From NCBI GenBank assembly GCA_016699045.1, contig CP064957.1:310001-374000 (forward strand): a stretch of DNA of 64,000 bases. The letters run 5' to 3'. Source of the stretch: a bacterium. GTDB taxonomy: Bacteria; Babelota; Babeliae; Babelales; RVW-14. Below, piece after piece: positions 25,975 to 35,204 of this stretch (position 1 is its first letter; each line of letters starts with the position of its first letter). The notes under the pieces are model-generated. The model made no database searches, was not told the origin of the DNA, and was given only the letters and a program-made list of their open reading frames with translations. Made by a program: the position numbers and the translations under genes.

Positions 25975-27275
25975 ACCAATTTATTTCTCGATTATTTTTT
26001 ATCAATGTCCTTATATCAACACTTTTATTCACCACACCAATATTCAGCATGCCACCAGCATCACCTGCTGTTGCAAAACCTACACCTGCTCTTCCCACTA
26101 TGCCAATCCCAGTAGTATCAGCAAAGCCGATTAGTATGCCTACCGTTGCCACACTTCCTGCAACAACCGCTACTGCTGCAAAACCAGCAACTCCCACCAC
26201 AATGCCAGGCATGCCGACCACAGCACCAGCTCCAGTTGTTGCCACCGTGGCAACACAACCTATACATATGCCTACGCCAACACCACCAACAACCATCAAA
26301 GAATCACTCTCATTCCACAAAAAAGAACTCATTCAAATTGATGCTAGCCTGAAAGCAATACAAGCCAGCAAAGCAGCTTTGAAAAAACAATTAAGCGAGC
26401 TTGACACAAAAATTGGTGACGCACAAAACAAAGCAACTGAAGCAAAGGACATTGGCTTTAATGTTTTACAAAAAGATACCGAAAAAAATGCTCAGGCTGA
26501 TTTAGATAAAATTAAGAAACTGATTGCCGACATCAAAATAATCAGAGAATTTATTGATAGCTCATTTGCTCAAACATTTCATGAAAATATAACCGCCATA
26601 AAAGTTCAAATCGCACTGATCGACCAAACAATAAAAACGCTACAAGCACAATATCCAACCGTAACCTTGGGCGAACTTGCCAAAGAACAACCAGCGACAG
26701 TAACAACACCAGCAACAGAAAAACCAAGAGAATCAAAAACTATCGAAAACACACTCGCCAAGTTTACGGCATGGCTTATAAATTCTCTCAAGCAAATTAA
26801 AGATTGGATGCTTTCGCCTGCGGCCATTGAGGAGCAAAAAAAAAAATCTATAGCTGATAAAAATGCCGTTTCAGGACCCGTAAAAGAACAAGTAAACAAA
26901 GATATCGAGTTAATTAACAAATCAATTGAAGAATTAGATAAAAAAAATCTTACTTACTCAACCATGTACCAAGAATTAAAAGAACTCATTAAAGAACTGC
27001 GCGCACGATTTGATTCGGTACCAGTCATTCAAGCATATTTGTTACTGACCGAACATGAACAAAAACCAACAGAAAAGCTTTATTGGCGCCGCATTGCTCA
27101 ACACATTTTTGACAAGCTGCTTGATTTAGTTGCCATTATTTTTGAGTTAGTACAAAATTTGACGGTCAAATTTTATCATAACTATATTGCCGGCACCATC
27201 AACCGCTTTAAACAAGATGTGCAAGAAAAAATTGCCGACATGGAAATAAGAAAAGCGGAAACAGAAAGTCTGTAG
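25971..27275 (+). CDS. exported coiled-coil protein with MPPA motif
   Basis: Unknown family. 434 residues: signal peptide (1-25), SMPPASP, a Pro/Thr/Met/Ala-rich low-complexity segment to about residue 105, a Lys/Gln-rich coiled coil (about 110-235), a spacer, a second helical region and a hydrophobic amphipathic stretch near the C-terminus (FDKLLDLVAIIFELVQNLTVKF). The order of modules is similar to the gene at 14175, with Pro/Thr and helical blocks swapped. Good ribosome site (AAAGGAG). Confidence 0.78.
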   Translation: MNQFISRLFFINVLISTLLFTTPIFSMPPASPAVAKPTPALPTMPIPVVSAKPISMPTVATLPATTATAAKPATPTTMPGMPTTAPAPVVATVATQPIHMPTPTPPTTIKESLSFHKKELIQIDASLKAIQASKAALKKQLSELDTKIGDAQNKATEAKDIGFNVLQKDTEKNAQADLDKIKKLIADIKIIREFIDSSFAQTFHENITAIKVQIALIDQTIKTLQAQYPTVTLGELAKEQPATVTTPATEKPRESKTIENTLAKFTAWLINSLKQIKDWMLSPAAIEEQKKKSIADKNAVSGPVKEQVNKDIELINKSIEELDKKNLTYSTMYQELKELIKELRARFDSVPVIQAYLLLTEHEQKPTEKLYWRRIAQHIFDKLLDLVAIIFELVQNLTVKFYHNYIAGTINRFKQDVQEKIADMEIRKAETESL

Positions 27276-27391
27276 AGATTTTACGGCCCTTCTATTTCGA
27301 CAAAAATTATACTATAGTACCAGGATCTATTCCCGGCATTGAACATTTAAGATACTGCCACCCCCGCGCATGAAGCAAAAAGGAGATCCTC

Positions 27392-28792
27392 ATGAACGAC
27401 TGTATTTTCCGCGAATATGACATTCGAGGCATTGTAGACACTGAATTACCCATCGACCAGGCTTACGATCTTGGCCAAGCTATTGTTACGTTTTTAAAGA
27501 AAAAACATCCCCACCTGACCACCATGGTTGTTGGTAGAGATGGCCGTACTCACGGACAATCAATAACTAAACACGTCATGCAAGCCTTCCTTGATCACGG
27601 CCTTGATATTATTAACATCGGCATAGTACCAACACCCGTTGTTTATTTTTCGGTTCATTTTTTTAACACGCCAGGCGGCATTTGCATCACGGCATCACAC
27701 AATCCCAAAGAATATAACGGCATCAAAATATGGGCGGTGTGGGGAAAAGAAATTCAAGAAATAAAAAAGATTTATCAAACCAAAGCATTTGCTGAAAAAA
27801 ACACACAAAAGGGATCAATCAGAGATTATGACATGATCACTGAGTACATTAATTACTTATCAGAAAAATTCCGCCATTTGCAGAATGCTAAGCTTGATGT
27901 GGTAATCGACTGCGGCAATGGGACTGCCGGCACGGTATTTCCTGCATTGGTTGAAAAAATGAAGTGGGGCAACGTTAAGCTGTTGTTTACTGAAGTTGAC
28001 GGCACCTTCCCTCACCACGAAGCTGATCCGACCGTTAAAAAAAATATGCTAGCAGTCAAAGGCGAACTGGACCGCAGCTCATGGTTTAAGTTTGGTATCG
28101 GGCTTGATGGCGATTGCGACCGCATGGCACCCATGACACATAACGGTTTTTTGGTGCCCGGCGACCAACTCCTCGCCCTTTTTGCTCAAAAAGTATTAAA
28201 AAATAATCCCAAAGCAACCGTGGTATTTGATATAAAAAGCTCCGCCAGCCTGACCGAGGTCTTACAACAACTGGGGGCCAATCCGATCATATCGCCCTCT
28301 GGCCATTCAATCATTAAAGAACAAATGATCAAACACAAAGCACTGCTAGCTGGCGAACTCAGTTGCCATTTTTTCTTTAGCGATCGCTATTTTGGCTATG
28401 ATGATGGCATTTATGCTGCCATGCGCCTTTTTGAAATTATCCAAGAAAGTAATGAAACTCTCGAAAATCTGATCGCTTCATTTCCCGCCAAAGTAAGCTC
28501 GCCAGAATTTCGAATCGCTTGCGTTTCAGAAGCAGAAAAGGGCATTATTGTTGATCATGTAAAAAATATTTTTGCAGCGCGCACTGATGCGGATATAATA
28601 ACCATAGACGGTATTCGCGCTCAAATGGCTTATGGATGGGGCTTGGCGCGCGCTTCTAACACACAAAATGTTATTTGCCTACGATTTGAATCTGACTCTG
28701 CGGCAGGCCTTAAAAAGGTAAAACAAGACTTTTTTGATGCCCTTGTTCCCTATTTTGAAAAGAAGAAGTTAAAGGAAGGAATTGATCTATAA
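27392..28792 (+). CDS. phosphomannomutase/phosphoglucomutase
   Basis: Alpha-D-phosphohexomutase of the AlgC/ManB type, supplying sugar phosphates for glycans. 466 residues with all four domains: FREYDIRGI at the start, catalytic serine in TASHNPKEYNGIK, magnesium loop DGDCDR, and the sugar loop GELSCHFFF, where the usual Gly is Cys. The phosphate-binding RASNTQN is also present. Strong ribosome site (AAAAGGAGAT). The next gene starts inside its last codons. Confidence 0.93.
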   Translation: MNDCIFREYDIRGIVDTELPIDQAYDLGQAIVTFLKKKHPHLTTMVVGRDGRTHGQSITKHVMQAFLDHGLDIINIGIVPTPVVYFSVHFFNTPGGICITASHNPKEYNGIKIWAVWGKEIQEIKKIYQTKAFAEKNTQKGSIRDYDMITEYINYLSEKFRHLQNAKLDVVIDCGNGTAGTVFPALVEKMKWGNVKLLFTEVDGTFPHHEADPTVKKNMLAVKGELDRSSWFKFGIGLDGDCDRMAPMTHNGFLVPGDQLLALFAQKVLKNNPKATVVFDIKSSASLTEVLQQLGANPIISPSGHSIIKEQMIKHKALLAGELSCHFFFSDRYFGYDDGIYAAMRLFEIIQESNETLENLIASFPAKVSSPEFRIACVSEAEKGIIVDHVKNIFAARTDADIITIDGIRAQMAYGWGLARASNTQNVICLRFESDSAAGLKKVKQDFFDALVPYFEKKKLKEGIDL

Positions 28793-29639
28793 CCACAAGA
28801 TCGGCTTGCATGTTCGCTTGAAAGATAGCATTGTTGAGGTTCTTAACAATGCCAAGGACTATCATATTCGTTATGTTCAATTTTTCCTAAGCCCAACAAA
28901 CCGTGATTCAAAATACATAAAGTTTAGCACCGAAGAGCAGGAGGCTTTTATCAAGCTTAAGCGGGAAAATTTTTCAGAGATCTTTATCCACAGCTCGTAC
29001 TGGATCAACCCAGCATCAGGCAAAAAAGCAACACAAGACATTTCGCGTAAGCTCTTAAAACAAGAAATCGAGCTGGCACAGCGCCTCGACATTCCTTATA
29101 TTGTGCTACACTGCGGCTCAGCAACCTGGCATAAGCCAGACTTGAGCGCAGAAGAAAATAAGCTATTAGGCATAAAAACGCTCTGTACGACGCTCAATGC
29201 GGTGCTAAAAGATACAAAAAATATTCAAATTTTACTGGAAAACACTGCTCATGGCAACCTCTCCCTGGGCAGCGATTTCCAGGATTTCACTCTGATTAAG
29301 CAATTCCTCGATTTCCCCGAAAAAGTGGCCTTTTGTGTCGATTTTTCGCATGCCTTCTCATTTGGCTATGATTTGGCAAACAAGGAGGAATTTATTAATC
29401 TTCTTAAAAAAACCATTGGTTTAAGCGCTATAAAACTCATTCATTTTAATGATTCGCTAGAACCGATGGGTAGCAAAAAAGACCGCCATGCCTTACCCGG
29501 CAAAGGCCTGATTGGCACTCCTGTACTGCAAGAGCTCATTAAAGACTCTGCGCTCAGCAGCATTCCAAAAATCATTGAAGTACCTTTGGCTGAGCCAGCG
29601 GTCATGAATCCCCTCCTTTCAGATATTTCAAATTGGTAA
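28782..29639 (+). CDS. nfo: endonuclease IV-like TIM-barrel protein
   Basis: Xylose-isomerase-like TIM barrel matching endonuclease IV (AP endonuclease): YIVLHCGS, LLENTAHGN, FCVDFSHAFSFGYD, LIHFNDSLEPMGSKKDRH and KGLIG hold the expected zinc ligands (His, Glu, Asp, His, His, Asp, His, Glu). 285 residues, normal length. The start is TTG 28782, chosen because AAGGAAGGA precedes it directly; it overlaps the mutase gene by 11 bases. Probably repairs abasic sites. Confidence 0.88.
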   Translation: MIYNHKIGLHVRLKDSIVEVLNNAKDYHIRYVQFFLSPTNRDSKYIKFSTEEQEAFIKLKRENFSEIFIHSSYWINPASGKKATQDISRKLLKQEIELAQRLDIPYIVLHCGSATWHKPDLSAEENKLLGIKTLCTTLNAVLKDTKNIQILLENTAHGNLSLGSDFQDFTLIKQFLDFPEKVAFCVDFSHAFSFGYDLANKEEFINLLKKTIGLSAIKLIHFNDSLEPMGSKKDRHALPGKGLIGTPVLQELIKDSALSSIPKIIEVPLAEPAVMNPLLSDISNW

Positions 29640-29857
29640 CATTTTTTCACCCTTTTTAAAAATAAGTGGAAAACGACCTATTTACCACCTCAATATTTTC
29701 ATATTTGAATATATTAAAGGCGTTTGACGGCTCTAGGGCCAAAATTTATACTTGTTTTATACTCAATTAAGTTTTAAAGCTTGTACGTTGGGGGGGCTTT
29801 TCTACTTAACATTCTTTGTGTCGTTATAGGAACTATTCAAAAGCGAGGTATATGCTT

Positions 29858-30496
29858 ATGAAAAAATTTTACCTCTTTGTATGTGCATTGGTTATAAGTC
29901 TTACAACCAGTATGTGGTCACTAGTGATGGCAAACAGCCAGTTTTTTGAAGCAATCAAGTTTGAAGATCTTGCAAAACAAGCACTACAAACAAAACGCAA
30001 ATCTCAAACTCCGCCATCAATTGAGAGCGACAAACTGCAAAAGCTTCAAGAAAGCTATGCAAAGTTTTTAGAAAAAAACTTCTCTGCAGATGCACTTGAA
30101 CATGCACGCACGTTCTTTAGTAAAGGAAACTGCGAAGCAGCCAAAGTAATAAAGTTCAAGCAAGAAATGCAAGCAAAAGCAATGGCAGCTATTGCTTCTT
30201 TATTAAGTAAAGAGCCGGAGCTCTTGCCTGAGCATGCAAATACTCATGATCTTTTAAAAACGGCATTTACCATCATGGCAGACTTGCACACCGTTCTTAA
30301 ATGGATCGATACAAGCAGCCTTGTCAGACGTTTAACACCAGAAGTTCACATTCTAATGAATGAACTTAAGCTCGACACGCAACAACTTCAAGATTTTTTG
30401 ATATCAAAACACGGAGCTGAGTTTGTTTTAAAGAGCTGTAAATTGGAAAATGAAATAGGAAGAATATTTAACAACTGGCAATCGACACTCGCGTAA
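29858..30496 (+). CDS. exported helical protein, unknown
   Basis: Not recognised. I choose ATG 29858 (MKKFYLF), with GAGG nine bases upstream; in-frame starts at 29852 and TTG 29816 are less likely. 212 residues: signal peptide (about 1-25), then an all-helical Lys/Leu/Ala-rich protein without cysteine pattern except two lone Cys (KGNCEAAK, KSCKLEN). Pairs with the next gene on the same strand. Confidence 0.7.
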   Translation: MKKFYLFVCALVISLTTSMWSLVMANSQFFEAIKFEDLAKQALQTKRKSQTPPSIESDKLQKLQESYAKFLEKNFSADALEHARTFFSKGNCEAAKVIKFKQEMQAKAMAAIASLLSKEPELLPEHANTHDLLKTAFTIMADLHTVLKWIDTSSLVRRLTPEVHILMNELKLDTQQLQDFLISKHGAEFVLKSCKLENEIGRIFNNWQSTLA

Positions 30497-30540
30497 ATGT
30501 TGAAATAACATAATGAAAATGATAAGAGGAGGTCTTTATC

Positions 30541-31308
30541 ATGATAAATTTTATGAAAAAACGAGCTTTGTTAAGCTTATGCATGGTCCTTGTTTTAAGC
30601 AACAGTATGGCCTACGCAACAGAACCAGCAACCGAAAGTCTTTCATCAAAGATTAGTACTTTTCTCAAAGAAACAACCAACAAAGTAAACCAACAACTTT
30701 CCGGCGTTAATATAAAAGCCGTATGTAAACTTGCAGGCTTGATAGAATACCGACCAGCAAGTCTTGGTTATTGCTTAGCCTTTAAAAATAAAAACAAAGC
30801 ATTGCTTGATAAGCTGCCAGCAGTAGCAAGCAAAATAGGCACACAAACACTTGAAAAACTTTCACAAACAATGCCGGCTGATGTAGTCGAAAACTTAGAA
30901 TCACTTAAAAAAGAATACAATCACGTTATTCCAACCATAAAGCACCAACCGCAAGCAACGGCAAATCATGAACAAAAAGCATTGGTTGAAAAGCTTCTGA
31001 AAGCAGCTAACTACGACACGGTAAAGTCACTCATTCAAACAGGCTTATACTTTGCATCATTACAATATGCAAACTTGTTGGAAGTTTATAACATCACGCT
31101 CGATCCAGAACTTACAGCAGATATTATTCACGAAACTACAATTGATGTCTTGGCAACAAGCCTTACGGCCCATGAAATTAGCGAATTAACAGAGTTCTTT
31201 GGACACGAAACCTTTAAATTAATTATCAAAAATAGAGCGATCGCTATCGACCTGTTAATTGAACAAATGCCTGAGCTTGCACCGTTAAAGATGCTCGCCG
31301 GCGCATAA
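30541..31308 (+). CDS. exported helical protein, unknown
   Basis: Not recognised. 255 residues with a signal peptide (MINFMKKRALLSLCMVLVLSN..., cut near AYA) and an all-helical mature part. A C-terminal segment of about 90 residues (DTVKSLIQTGLYFASLQYANLL...HEISELTEFFGHETFKLI) looks like the DUF2059 type, which is common in exported bacterial proteins; this is tentative. Very strong ribosome site (AGAGGAGGT). Confidence 0.7.
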   Translation: MINFMKKRALLSLCMVLVLSNSMAYATEPATESLSSKISTFLKETTNKVNQQLSGVNIKAVCKLAGLIEYRPASLGYCLAFKNKNKALLDKLPAVASKIGTQTLEKLSQTMPADVVENLESLKKEYNHVIPTIKHQPQATANHEQKALVEKLLKAANYDTVKSLIQTGLYFASLQYANLLEVYNITLDPELTADIIHETTIDVLATSLTAHEISELTEFFGHETFKLIIKNRAIAIDLLIEQMPELAPLKMLAGA

Positions 31309-31332
31309 ACCTTGAAATACATCCTGGTTAAC

Positions 31333-31364
31333 GAGGCTCTTTGGGCAACTGTCCAAAGAGCCTC
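31333..31364 (+). terminator. hairpin terminator
   Basis: A perfect 12-bp stem GAGGCTCTTTGG (31333-31344) with CCAAAGAGCCTC (31353-31364). The T-tract is weak (GTAATTAAAGGCTTATTTTA). Confidence 0.6.
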
Positions 31365-31399
31365 TCGTAATTAAAGGCTTATTTTATACAGCTTAAGGC

Positions 31400-31427
31400 T
31401 GGACAAAATAAGCATCTTTGCTAGAAT
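31400..31427 (+). promoter_or_regulatory. rplU promoter candidate
   Basis: TGGACA (31400-31405), a 16-base spacer and TAGAAT (31422-31427), about 85 bases before rplU. Confidence 0.5.
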
Positions 31428-31512
31428 TAGTAGTCATAAACAAGCAAATTTTTGATCGTACGATAAGTAAGCGCTATTTTTATATGCTGCGAGTCTGAAA
31501 GGCATAAAAACC

Positions 31513-31854
31513 ATGAGTGAAGCATTAGCAAAGCCAGTGTTCGAAAAATACGCAATTTTTCAAACAGGCGGCAAACAATACCAAGCAATTCCAGGCCAAA
31601 CCGTCGCTATTGAAAAAATTGAAGGCGAAGCCGGAACTCCATTGACCTTTTCTGAAGTATTATTCAGAAAACAAAGCGAAGGTCAATTTGAATTTGGCCA
31701 ACCATTTGTTGAGGGTGCAGCAATTAAAGCGAGCATCGTTAAACAAACTCAAGGTCCAAAAATCATTATTTTCAAATTCAAAAGACGTACAAAAAGCCGC
31801 GTGAAAAGAGGCCATCGTCAGCCAATCACGGTTGTTCGAATCGAAAATATTTAA
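31513..31854 (+). CDS. rplU: 50S ribosomal protein L21
   Basis: 113 residues with the L21 core: YAIFQTGGKQYQA, a VFRKQ-like strand and the C-terminal KFKRRTKSRVKRGHRQPITVVRIENI. A short N-terminal extension (MSEALAKPVFE) precedes the usual start. rpmA (L27), its normal partner, is not downstream; a methyltransferase remnant on the other strand begins one base after the stop. Confidence 0.97.
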   Translation: MSEALAKPVFEKYAIFQTGGKQYQAIPGQTVAIEKIEGEAGTPLTFSEVLFRKQSEGQFEFGQPFVEGAAIKASIVKQTQGPKIIIFKFKRRTKSRVKRGHRQPITVVRIENI

Positions 31855-31855
31855 G

Positions 31856-32194
31856 CTATTTTTGCGTAGAAAAAACGATTACATCGTTTTTCTCAGAAGC
31901 TTCAAGGTGGGTGTAGTTACCGTACATTTGTACGTTGCGAAAGCCCACCTTTTCTAGTATCATCTTAAATTCATGCCAATTGTACCAACACAGCTGTACC
32001 GTTTTAACATAACTGGTCACCAACTGACTTTCTTGGTAAATCTCGTCCTTTAACCACTTTGTTTTTATTTGTTCAAAATAATTACGTTGAATAGCTTCTG
32101 AAAGCGTTATCTGCGCTTTATCATAAGGGCGCGTTATTGAACGCCGCATCAACCACACACCTTGCGCTTCTTGCAACAGCTGAACGGGAAGAAG
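31856..32194 (-). pseudogene. SAM methyltransferase, C-terminal remnant
   Basis: The open frame encodes only the last 110 or so residues of a class I methyltransferase: GVWLMRRSITRPYDKAQITLSEA, then a strand-rich end with LEKVGFRNVQMYGNYTHLEASEKNDVIVFSTQK. The SAM-binding N-terminal half (GxGxG) is missing: upstream there is a stop at 32195-32197 and no matching sequence before 32305. The first in-frame TTG (32176) lacks a ribosome site. A 5'-truncated gene. Confidence 0.7.
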
Positions 32195-32304
32195 TTATAT
32201 GTCACACAAAAACTATGCGCAACAATCTTGCAAAAAGAGCATAACCTGGTATAACTTTTTTCAGTAAAAACATGAAAGAAAGATTTTATCTAGAGAATAG
32301 GTAC

Positions 32305-32946
32305 ATGATGATAAAAAAAATATATTTACTCTTTTTTTTGATTACAATATCTCCAATTTTTTTGAAAGCAGAAATTACTAAAACAACCATTAAAGTTGAT
32401 GATGTTACCTGTTCTTACTGCATTAAATCGCTACAAAAGTCTTTTGCACAATTAAAAAATAAAGCACTAAAAAGTATTGAAAACAGAAATATTGATCTGC
32501 AAAAAAAACAACTAACGCTCAATCTCAACTCAGGAAATGCACTAACATTCGACGACCTTGAAAAAACTTATGAATCAACAATTAATAACGCTGGTTATAA
32601 ATTTGCCCGCATCACCCACCTTGAAGCTATTGGCACCATCAAACACGATGACTTTGGTCATTATTTTAACGTCGATATAACCAACGACAAAATTTATTTA
32701 CTCGAGCCATTCACCGAACAAGACACAACACAAAATCCTATCAAAAAAAAATGGTGGCAACGCATGCTCTTTTGGCAAAGCACACCAGAATCACAAGAAA
32801 TGCCATCAACCAATCCTCTCAAAAATAGAATTACCAAATTGGCACAAAAACGTTCATTGCTGCGTATGAGCGCACCAGTACACCGCCATCCTGACAATAC
32901 TTACGGTGTTTCAAATTATAATATGCTCAAAATTTTTATGGCCTAA
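32305..32946 (+). CDS. exported HMA-like metal-binding protein
   Basis: About 213 residues. Signal peptide (MMIKKIYLLFFLITISPIFLKA), then a heavy-metal-associated fold: KVDDVTCSYCIKSLQKSF with the CxxC pair, LTLNLNSGNALTFDDLEKTYESTINNAGYKFARI matching the rest of an HMA domain. The second half is unassigned, with a Trp-rich basic patch (KKKWWQRMLFWQS). Most HMA domains sit in P-type ATPases or cytosolic chaperones; an exported one may scavenge copper or zinc. Start chosen at ATG 32305/32308. Confidence 0.72.
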   Translation: MMIKKIYLLFFLITISPIFLKAEITKTTIKVDDVTCSYCIKSLQKSFAQLKNKALKSIENRNIDLQKKQLTLNLNSGNALTFDDLEKTYESTINNAGYKFARITHLEAIGTIKHDDFGHYFNVDITNDKIYLLEPFTEQDTTQNPIKKKWWQRMLFWQSTPESQEMPSTNPLKNRITKLAQKRSLLRMSAPVHRHPDNTYGVSNYNMLKIFMA

Positions 32947-32951
32947 AAAAC

Positions 32952-33539
32952 GTGCGAACCGAGCAAACAGAAAGCTTACGCCATGCTCAACGCATCGCCA
33001 TTTTAGGTTGCAGCGGCACCGGCAAAACAACGCTTGCTCGCTCTCTTGGCACATTGCTCAACTTGCCAGTCCACCATTTAGATCGCTACTACTGGCAGGC
33101 CGGCTGGCAGGCACCAGACAAAGATTTTTTTCAACAAGTGCACCAACAACTCTGCGCTGGGCAACTATGGATTATTGATGGCAACCAAATACTTACACAA
33201 GTTGAACGTTGCACGCGAGCCGACGTTATTATTTTTTTAGATTTTTCGCGGCACATTTATTGGTGGCGCGTTTTAACGCGCTGGGTTGCTTTTCGCAACA
33301 AGCAACGCCCAGATCTTGCCCCCGGTTGTCACGATTCACTCAACCGCCATTTTTTGGCCTACATTTTAAATTTTCAAAATACCTGGCGGCCAATCGTACT
33401 ACATAATCTTGAAGAACAAAAACATACTGGCAAAACAATTATTATTTTGCGCAGCCCTCACGAAGTTGCTGATTTATTAAAAAGTTTAACGGTTACCATC
33501 GTGCCAAAAAATCAGCTACCTCACCGGCCGAATGCATAA
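32952..33539 (+). CDS. P-loop kinase (FlaR/topology-modulation type)
   Basis: Adenylate-kinase-like P-loop protein of 195 residues: Walker A GCSGTGKTT (about 18-26), HHLDRYYWQAGW, WIIDGN, a Walker B-like VIIFLDFSRH and an arginine-rich lid (WWRVLTRW). Such proteins are annotated as topology modulation protein or AAA_17; the substrate is unknown. The start is GTG 32952, five bases after the previous stop, without a clear ribosome site. The gene at 33493-34016 is a convergent paralogue; the 3' ends overlap by 47 bases. Confidence 0.82.
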   Translation: MRTEQTESLRHAQRIAILGCSGTGKTTLARSLGTLLNLPVHHLDRYYWQAGWQAPDKDFFQQVHQQLCAGQLWIIDGNQILTQVERCTRADVIIFLDFSRHIYWWRVLTRWVAFRNKQRPDLAPGCHDSLNRHFLAYILNFQNTWRPIVLHNLEEQKHTGKTIIILRSPHEVADLLKSLTVTIVPKNQLPHRPNA

Positions 33540-34016
33540 TAATAACGGGTACTTTTCGATCGGCGTGCTCAAGCGCCGCTATAACACGCGGCCGATATTT
33601 TTTTTGATAACACCAGACGTACCAAAAAAATTTGAATGACAAACGCTCCTGGCAACCGTCTGCCAAATCAGCACGACGATAAAAACGCCATTGCCACCAT
33701 CGTTTAAAAATTCGCCATAAACAAACACGACGCGGCATATCGAGAAAAATAACAAGATCTGCAGCAACAACGCGATGCGGGATAGTTCGCACCTGACTCC
33801 CATCAATAATCCACTCATCGCGAGCACAAAGCTCGGCATGTATTTTTTTAAACCGATCATAATCACGCTCTACCCACTGCGGTAACCAAAAATACACATC
33901 CAGATGATATACCAGTAATTTTAGTCGCCCCTCAAGTACTCGTGCTAACGTAGTTTTACCAGACCCACTACAACCAATAATTGCTATTTTTTTGTAGTCA
34001 AAATTTTTTTTACCAT
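33493..34016 (-). CDS. P-loop kinase paralogue, frameshifted at A8
   Basis: Paralogue of the convergent gene. The intact frame starts only at GTG 33897 and lacks the Walker A. Upstream in the same frame lies DYKKIAIIGCSGSGKTTLARVLEG...YHLDVYFW, exactly the missing P-loop, but no start codon. An ATG at 34016-34014 (MVKK...) is in another frame; the two join if the A8 run (minus strand, 34011-34004) had nine A. So either one base is missing in the sequence, or slippage on A8 makes the protein. C-terminal half: WIIDGSQVRT, LVIFLDMPRRV, WRIFKRWW. Confidence 0.75.
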
Positions 34017-34181
34017 CGCATCATCCAATATTATGATTTTTTTTAAAGCCCAAGAACCATACCCAAAATCAAACTTTTTTGCAAAAAATTACATTTCTTT
34101 GACGTTCAATAATTTTTTTGGTAAAAATAGAAAATATAATCTTACGTTTTCAAAACCACAGATTTGTGGGAGGAAAAGATC

Positions 34182-34229
34182 ATGGTAACAACCGTCTTTA
34201 CCGCCTGCTCTGACGTTCTCGTACGTTAG
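34182..34229 (+). CDS. possible 15-residue leader peptide
   Basis: A very strong ribosome site (GGGAGGAAAAG) precedes ATG 34182 and a short frame MVTTVFTACSDVLVR that stops at 34229. No family is recognisable. It lies in a 400-base gap before an ABC exporter operon and is followed by a hairpin, an arrangement seen in attenuated operons. Apart from this and the hairpin I see no gene in 34017-34424. Confidence 0.4.
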   Translation: MVTTVFTACSDVLVR

Positions 34230-34261
34230 CGACCAGGCCAAATCATTTACAAGCAGCACAC

Positions 34262-34300
34262 CTTGTTTGAAAAAACAAGAAGCGTTTTATTTTTATTATT
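34262..34300 (+). promoter_or_regulatory. hairpin before the ABC exporter operon
   Basis: CTTGTTT (34262-34268) pairs with AAACAAG (34273-34279), followed by a T-rich run (GCGTTTTATTTTTATT). A weak terminator or attenuator. Confidence 0.4.
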
Positions 34301-34424
34301 CGTGTGTTCGCTTACTATTTATTTCATTTTTGTGTTATTAAAACAATAGTTATGTGCAATAGTCATGCTCATTTTTTTATGCGCATCGTCATTGTGCACA
34401 CATAAAAAAAACTAAGGAACGATT

Positions 34425-35177
34425 ATGTCGTCAAACGTACTGATTCGTATTCACAACGTCACCAAAGAATATGCAGACAAAAAACGCACCATCAAGGCGC
34501 TCAAAGGGATTAGTCTTGATATTCATCGCGGCGAAATCATAGGTCTACTTGGTGTTAATGGTGCCGGCAAAACAACACTATCGTCAATTTTGGCAACACG
34601 CCACCCAGCAACCTCGGGCAGCATTTTATTTGAAGAGAAATCAATTTACGCCGATATCGCAAACTATCGCCGCATTATTGGCTACTGCCCACAAAAGCCC
34701 AATCTTGATCCTGCGCTAACGATTGAGCAAAATTTAGTATTTGCTGGGCGCTATTACGGCATGACCGAAGACGCTATTCAAATACGCAAAAATGAGCTGA
34801 TGAAAAAATATGAACTCAAACAATATGCTGATTCATCATCATCAATTTTGTCGGGCGGTTACAAGCAACGCGCTATGATTGCTCGCGCACTCATGCACAA
34901 TCCACTGTTGGTAATTTTAGACGAACCAACCGTTGGACTTGATCCGCACATTCGTCATCAGTTATGGGAAAGTATCCGCGATTTGAAAAACGAAGGAGTT
35001 TCTGTGATACTCACCACCCATTATTTGGACGAAGCCGAAGTACTTTCAGACCGCATTTGCGTTCTGGATAAAGGGAATATCAAACTCATTGATACACCAG
35101 AAAATTTAAAATCGGTCTATCAAAAGAGTAATTTAGAAGAAGTATTCTTGCAATTAATGCATGAAGAAACACGCTAA
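34425..35177 (+). CDS. ABC exporter ATP-binding subunit
   Basis: A 250-residue ABC-2 type ATPase (CcmA/DrrA class): Walker A GVNGAGKTT, Q-loop CPQKPNLDP, signature LSGGYKQR, Walker B LLVILDEP, switch TTHYLDEAE. It drives the two membrane subunits encoded next (35205 and 36095). Substrate unknown; this class exports drugs, lipids or glycans. Confidence 0.93.
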   Translation: MSSNVLIRIHNVTKEYADKKRTIKALKGISLDIHRGEIIGLLGVNGAGKTTLSSILATRHPATSGSILFEEKSIYADIANYRRIIGYCPQKPNLDPALTIEQNLVFAGRYYGMTEDAIQIRKNELMKKYELKQYADSSSSILSGGYKQRAMIARALMHNPLLVILDEPTVGLDPHIRHQLWESIRDLKNEGVSVILTTHYLDEAEVLSDRICVLDKGNIKLIDTPENLKSVYQKSNLEEVFLQLMHEETR

Positions 35178-35204
35178 ATTTATTTTAAAATTAAGGAATT
35201 AATT

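Noticed and set aside
25952..26332. A 126-codon minus-strand frame rich in Gly and Val
   Set aside because: Antisense of the Pro/Thr/Ala low-complexity part of the exported gene at 25971.
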